The position numbers and the translations under genes were made by a program. Of a DNA stretch of 64,000 nucleotides, positions 62,727-64,000 are shown piece by piece. The DNA lies in assembly GCF_014145505.1 (NCBI RefSeq), contig NZ_JACIUZ010000044.1, positions 124,001-188,000 on the forward strand, in the 5' to 3' direction. The notes under the pieces were generated by a model. It was not told the origin of the DNA and searched no databases. It was given only the letters and a program-made list of their open reading frames with translations. The stretch is from Limosilactobacillus fastidiosus. GTDB taxonomy: Bacteria; Bacillota; Bacilli; Lactobacillales; Lactobacillaceae. The stretch's first letter is position 1. Each line of letters opens with the position of its first letter.

Positions 62727-63419
62727 GTGGCTGAGATAGGGATCTTTCGTCTTTTTAAACGATTGGTTATTTGGACATTAATTATCGGTGGTTGTTGGTT
62801 ATATTTCACTAATTCTCAAATTCAAGCAGCATCAACCGCAATGATCTGGAGCTTTCGTCAACGAATTGTTAATTTAATTGGTAATAATGGGGAGAACTTA
62901 AATCTGAGTGATTCCTCCCAAAAAAGTCAACAACCTGATCAACAAAAGACTGATTCAACAACGATTCCTACTAATGGACGGTGGGCAACAAATACAGCAA
63001 CGATCTACGTGAGTACGGGGAATAAGACCCTTGATTCAGCTGCTCAATCAGCAATTCAGCAGTGGAATCAGACAGGTGCGTTTACCTTCCGTCCCGTTAC
63101 TAGTCGTCAGCAAGCGGAAATCGTTGTGAGTGCAATGGACAACGATAGTACCAATGCAGCTGGCTTGACTAAAACGTCAACAAACTCAATTAATAACCAC
63201 TTTGTTCACGCTAACGTTTATTTAAACCAACGCTACCTTCTTGATCCGGGGTACGGTTATGATCAGCAGCGAATCATTAATACAGCTGAACATGAACTCG
63301 GGCATGCAATAGGCCTTGATCACACTAAGCAGGTTTCTGTAATGCAACCTGCTGGGTCCTTCTATACTATTCAACCTGTTGACGTTCAAGCAGTAAAAAA
63401 ATTATACGCAACAAACTAA
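62727..63419 (+). CDS. Membrane-anchored matrixin-like zinc metalloprotease
   Basis: This 230-residue protein has an N-terminal transmembrane helix (about 10-30, RLVIWTLIIGGCWLYF), a Gln/Ser/Asp-rich linker (about 50-85) and a metzincin catalytic domain with H189-E-L-G-H193-A-I-G-L-D-H199 and a Met-turn in SVMQPAG. Its active site should lie outside the cell. The start is GTG 62727, but its ribosome site is poor; ATA at 62736 is better spaced after AGAAGG. Function is unknown; lactobacilli have similar proteins. Confidence 0.87.
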   Translation: MAEIGIFRLFKRLVIWTLIIGGCWLYFTNSQIQAASTAMIWSFRQRIVNLIGNNGENLNLSDSSQKSQQPDQQKTDSTTIPTNGRWATNTATIYVSTGNKTLDSAAQSAIQQWNQTGAFTFRPVTSRQQAEIVVSAMDNDSTNAAGLTKTSTNSINNHFVHANVYLNQRYLLDPGYGYDQQRIINTAEHELGHAIGLDHTKQVSVMQPAGSFYTIQPVDVQAVKKLYATN

Positions 63420-63493
63420 AGGGAATGGACAGGACTAGCGTGCTAGTTCGATTTTCAACACCACGTTAGCTTCTGAAACTCCTTACAAGTAGA

Positions 63494-63546
63494 AAGAGGA
63501 CACTAGCGTTCAGATTTTTAACCGAACACTAGTGTCCTCTTTTTAT
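63494..63546. terminator. Bidirectional terminator before the ATPase gene
   Basis: AAGAGGACACTAG-c-GTTC pairs with GAAC-a-CTAGTGTCCTCTT (one mismatch), flanked by A-rich and T-rich ends. It separates the protease gene from the convergent ATPase gene. Confidence 0.85.
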
Positions 63547-63605
63547 ATATTATGCTGTAGCATTTTCTCCTAGGGGGGGACGAATATCATGGTCCCTTTT
63601 GGAAT

Positions 63606-64000
63606 TTAATCTAACCTAATTTTCCGTGCCTTTAATGCCCACAAGATTGAAACAGTGTCGATCACTTCCTGGAACATTGCCCCAACAAATGCAGGGAGAA
63701 TTCCAGTGCAGGCAATAAGCATAAGGATTGTACAAATTGCGATTCCAATCAAAACGGCTTGCTTAGCAATTCTGATTGTGTCTTGCGAAATTTCCACAAT
63801 TTTGGCAATGCGTGAAAGATCATCGCGAATAATTACAACCGAAGCTGATTCACTAGCTGCAGTTGCACCATGGGCCCCCATCGCAATTCCAACATCGGCT
63901 GTGACAAATGATGGGGCATCGTTAACACCATCCCCCACCATAAATACCGGATGTTGATCTAGTGGGATGGCTTTTAATGCTGCAATTTTTCCCTGGGGGA
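63606..64000 (-). CDS. C-terminal part of a heavy-metal P-type ATPase
   Basis: The gene runs off the right edge; only the last 131 or so residues are seen. They begin with PQGKIAALKAI and contain the hinge motif VGDGVNDAPS that closes the ATP-binding domain, then DVGIAMGAHGATAASESASVVII and the last two transmembrane helices (TIRIAKQAVLIGIAICTILMLI in part). This matches P1B metal-exporting ATPases of the ZntA/CadA type. The metal cannot be read, since the CPC region and metal-binding domains lie outside the window. Its end is close to the terminator. Confidence 0.9.
   Translation of the reverse strand, partial: PQGKIAALKAIPLDQHPVFMVGDGVNDAPSFVTADVGIAMGAHGATAASESASVVIIRDDLSRIAKIVEISQDTIRIAKQAVLIGIAICTILMLIACTGILPAFVGAMFQEVIDTVSILWALKARKIRLD

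Overview
The window looks like a chromosomal segment of a Limosilactobacillus (reuteri-like) lactic acid bacterium. This rests on low GC, Firmicutes gene order (rpsP-khpA-rimM-trmD-rplS, rnc-smc-ftsY-ylxM-ffh, gmk-rpoZ-coaBC-priA-fmt-rsmB-stp-prkC-rsgA-rpe-thiN, folD-xseA-xseB-ispA-tlyA-argR-recN), L21 and L19 leaders, and Lactobacillus-type small proteins. The species is an inference; no rRNA is present.

Layout. 1-2713: tail of an unseen gene, terminator, and a YfhO-type membrane protein on the minus strand. 2933-8309: penicillin-binding protein, rpmG, then the fthC-gluP-yqgQ-glcK-rhodanese operon. 8460-14239: DUF3042 protein (minus), miaA, glnA (no glnR beside it), gltX and an aminotransferase. 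14382-17320: a tiny minus-strand gene, a three-gene operon of unknown function, and a small minus-strand membrane protein. 17825-19895: tRNA-Arg and a TetR regulator fired from back-to-back promoters, then rplU-prp-rpmA. 20003-28592: Xaa-Pro peptidase, Asp23 protein, nusB and the folD-to-recN operon. 28825-29206: a minus-strand YolD-like gene with two LexA-type boxes. 29315-41223: the long gmk-to-thiN housekeeping run. 41354-59141: rpmB, yloUV, recG-plsX-acpP, rnc-smc-ftsY-ylxM-ffh, and rpsP-khpA-rimM-trmD with an amino acid permease set before rplS. 59142-61472: a gene-poor accessory island with large hairpins, a DUF2628 protein, an XRE repressor without a normal start codon and a frameshifted XkdX-like phage relic. 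61473-64000: MazG-like protein, exonuclease III, an anchored matrixin-like protease, and the C-terminal part of a metal P-type ATPase running off the end.

Most genes serve translation (L33, L21, L27, L28, S16, L19, GltX, Fmt, RsmB, TrmD, RimM, Prp, SRP), replication and repair (RecN, RecG, PriA, XseAB, Smc, ExoA), envelope and lipid synthesis (PBP, PlsX, AcpP, IspA, YloV) and Ser/Thr signalling (Stp/PrkC).

Best leads: a ten-base motif shared upstream of three ribosomal protein genes; the SOS-type YolD-like gene; the unknown operon 14720-17123 with a degenerate dUTPase-like third protein; two gene starts that appear to use AUU or AUA; the divergent tRNA/TetR promoter palindrome; and the phage relic island. 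I saw no CRISPR array, intact insertion sequence or complete prophage.
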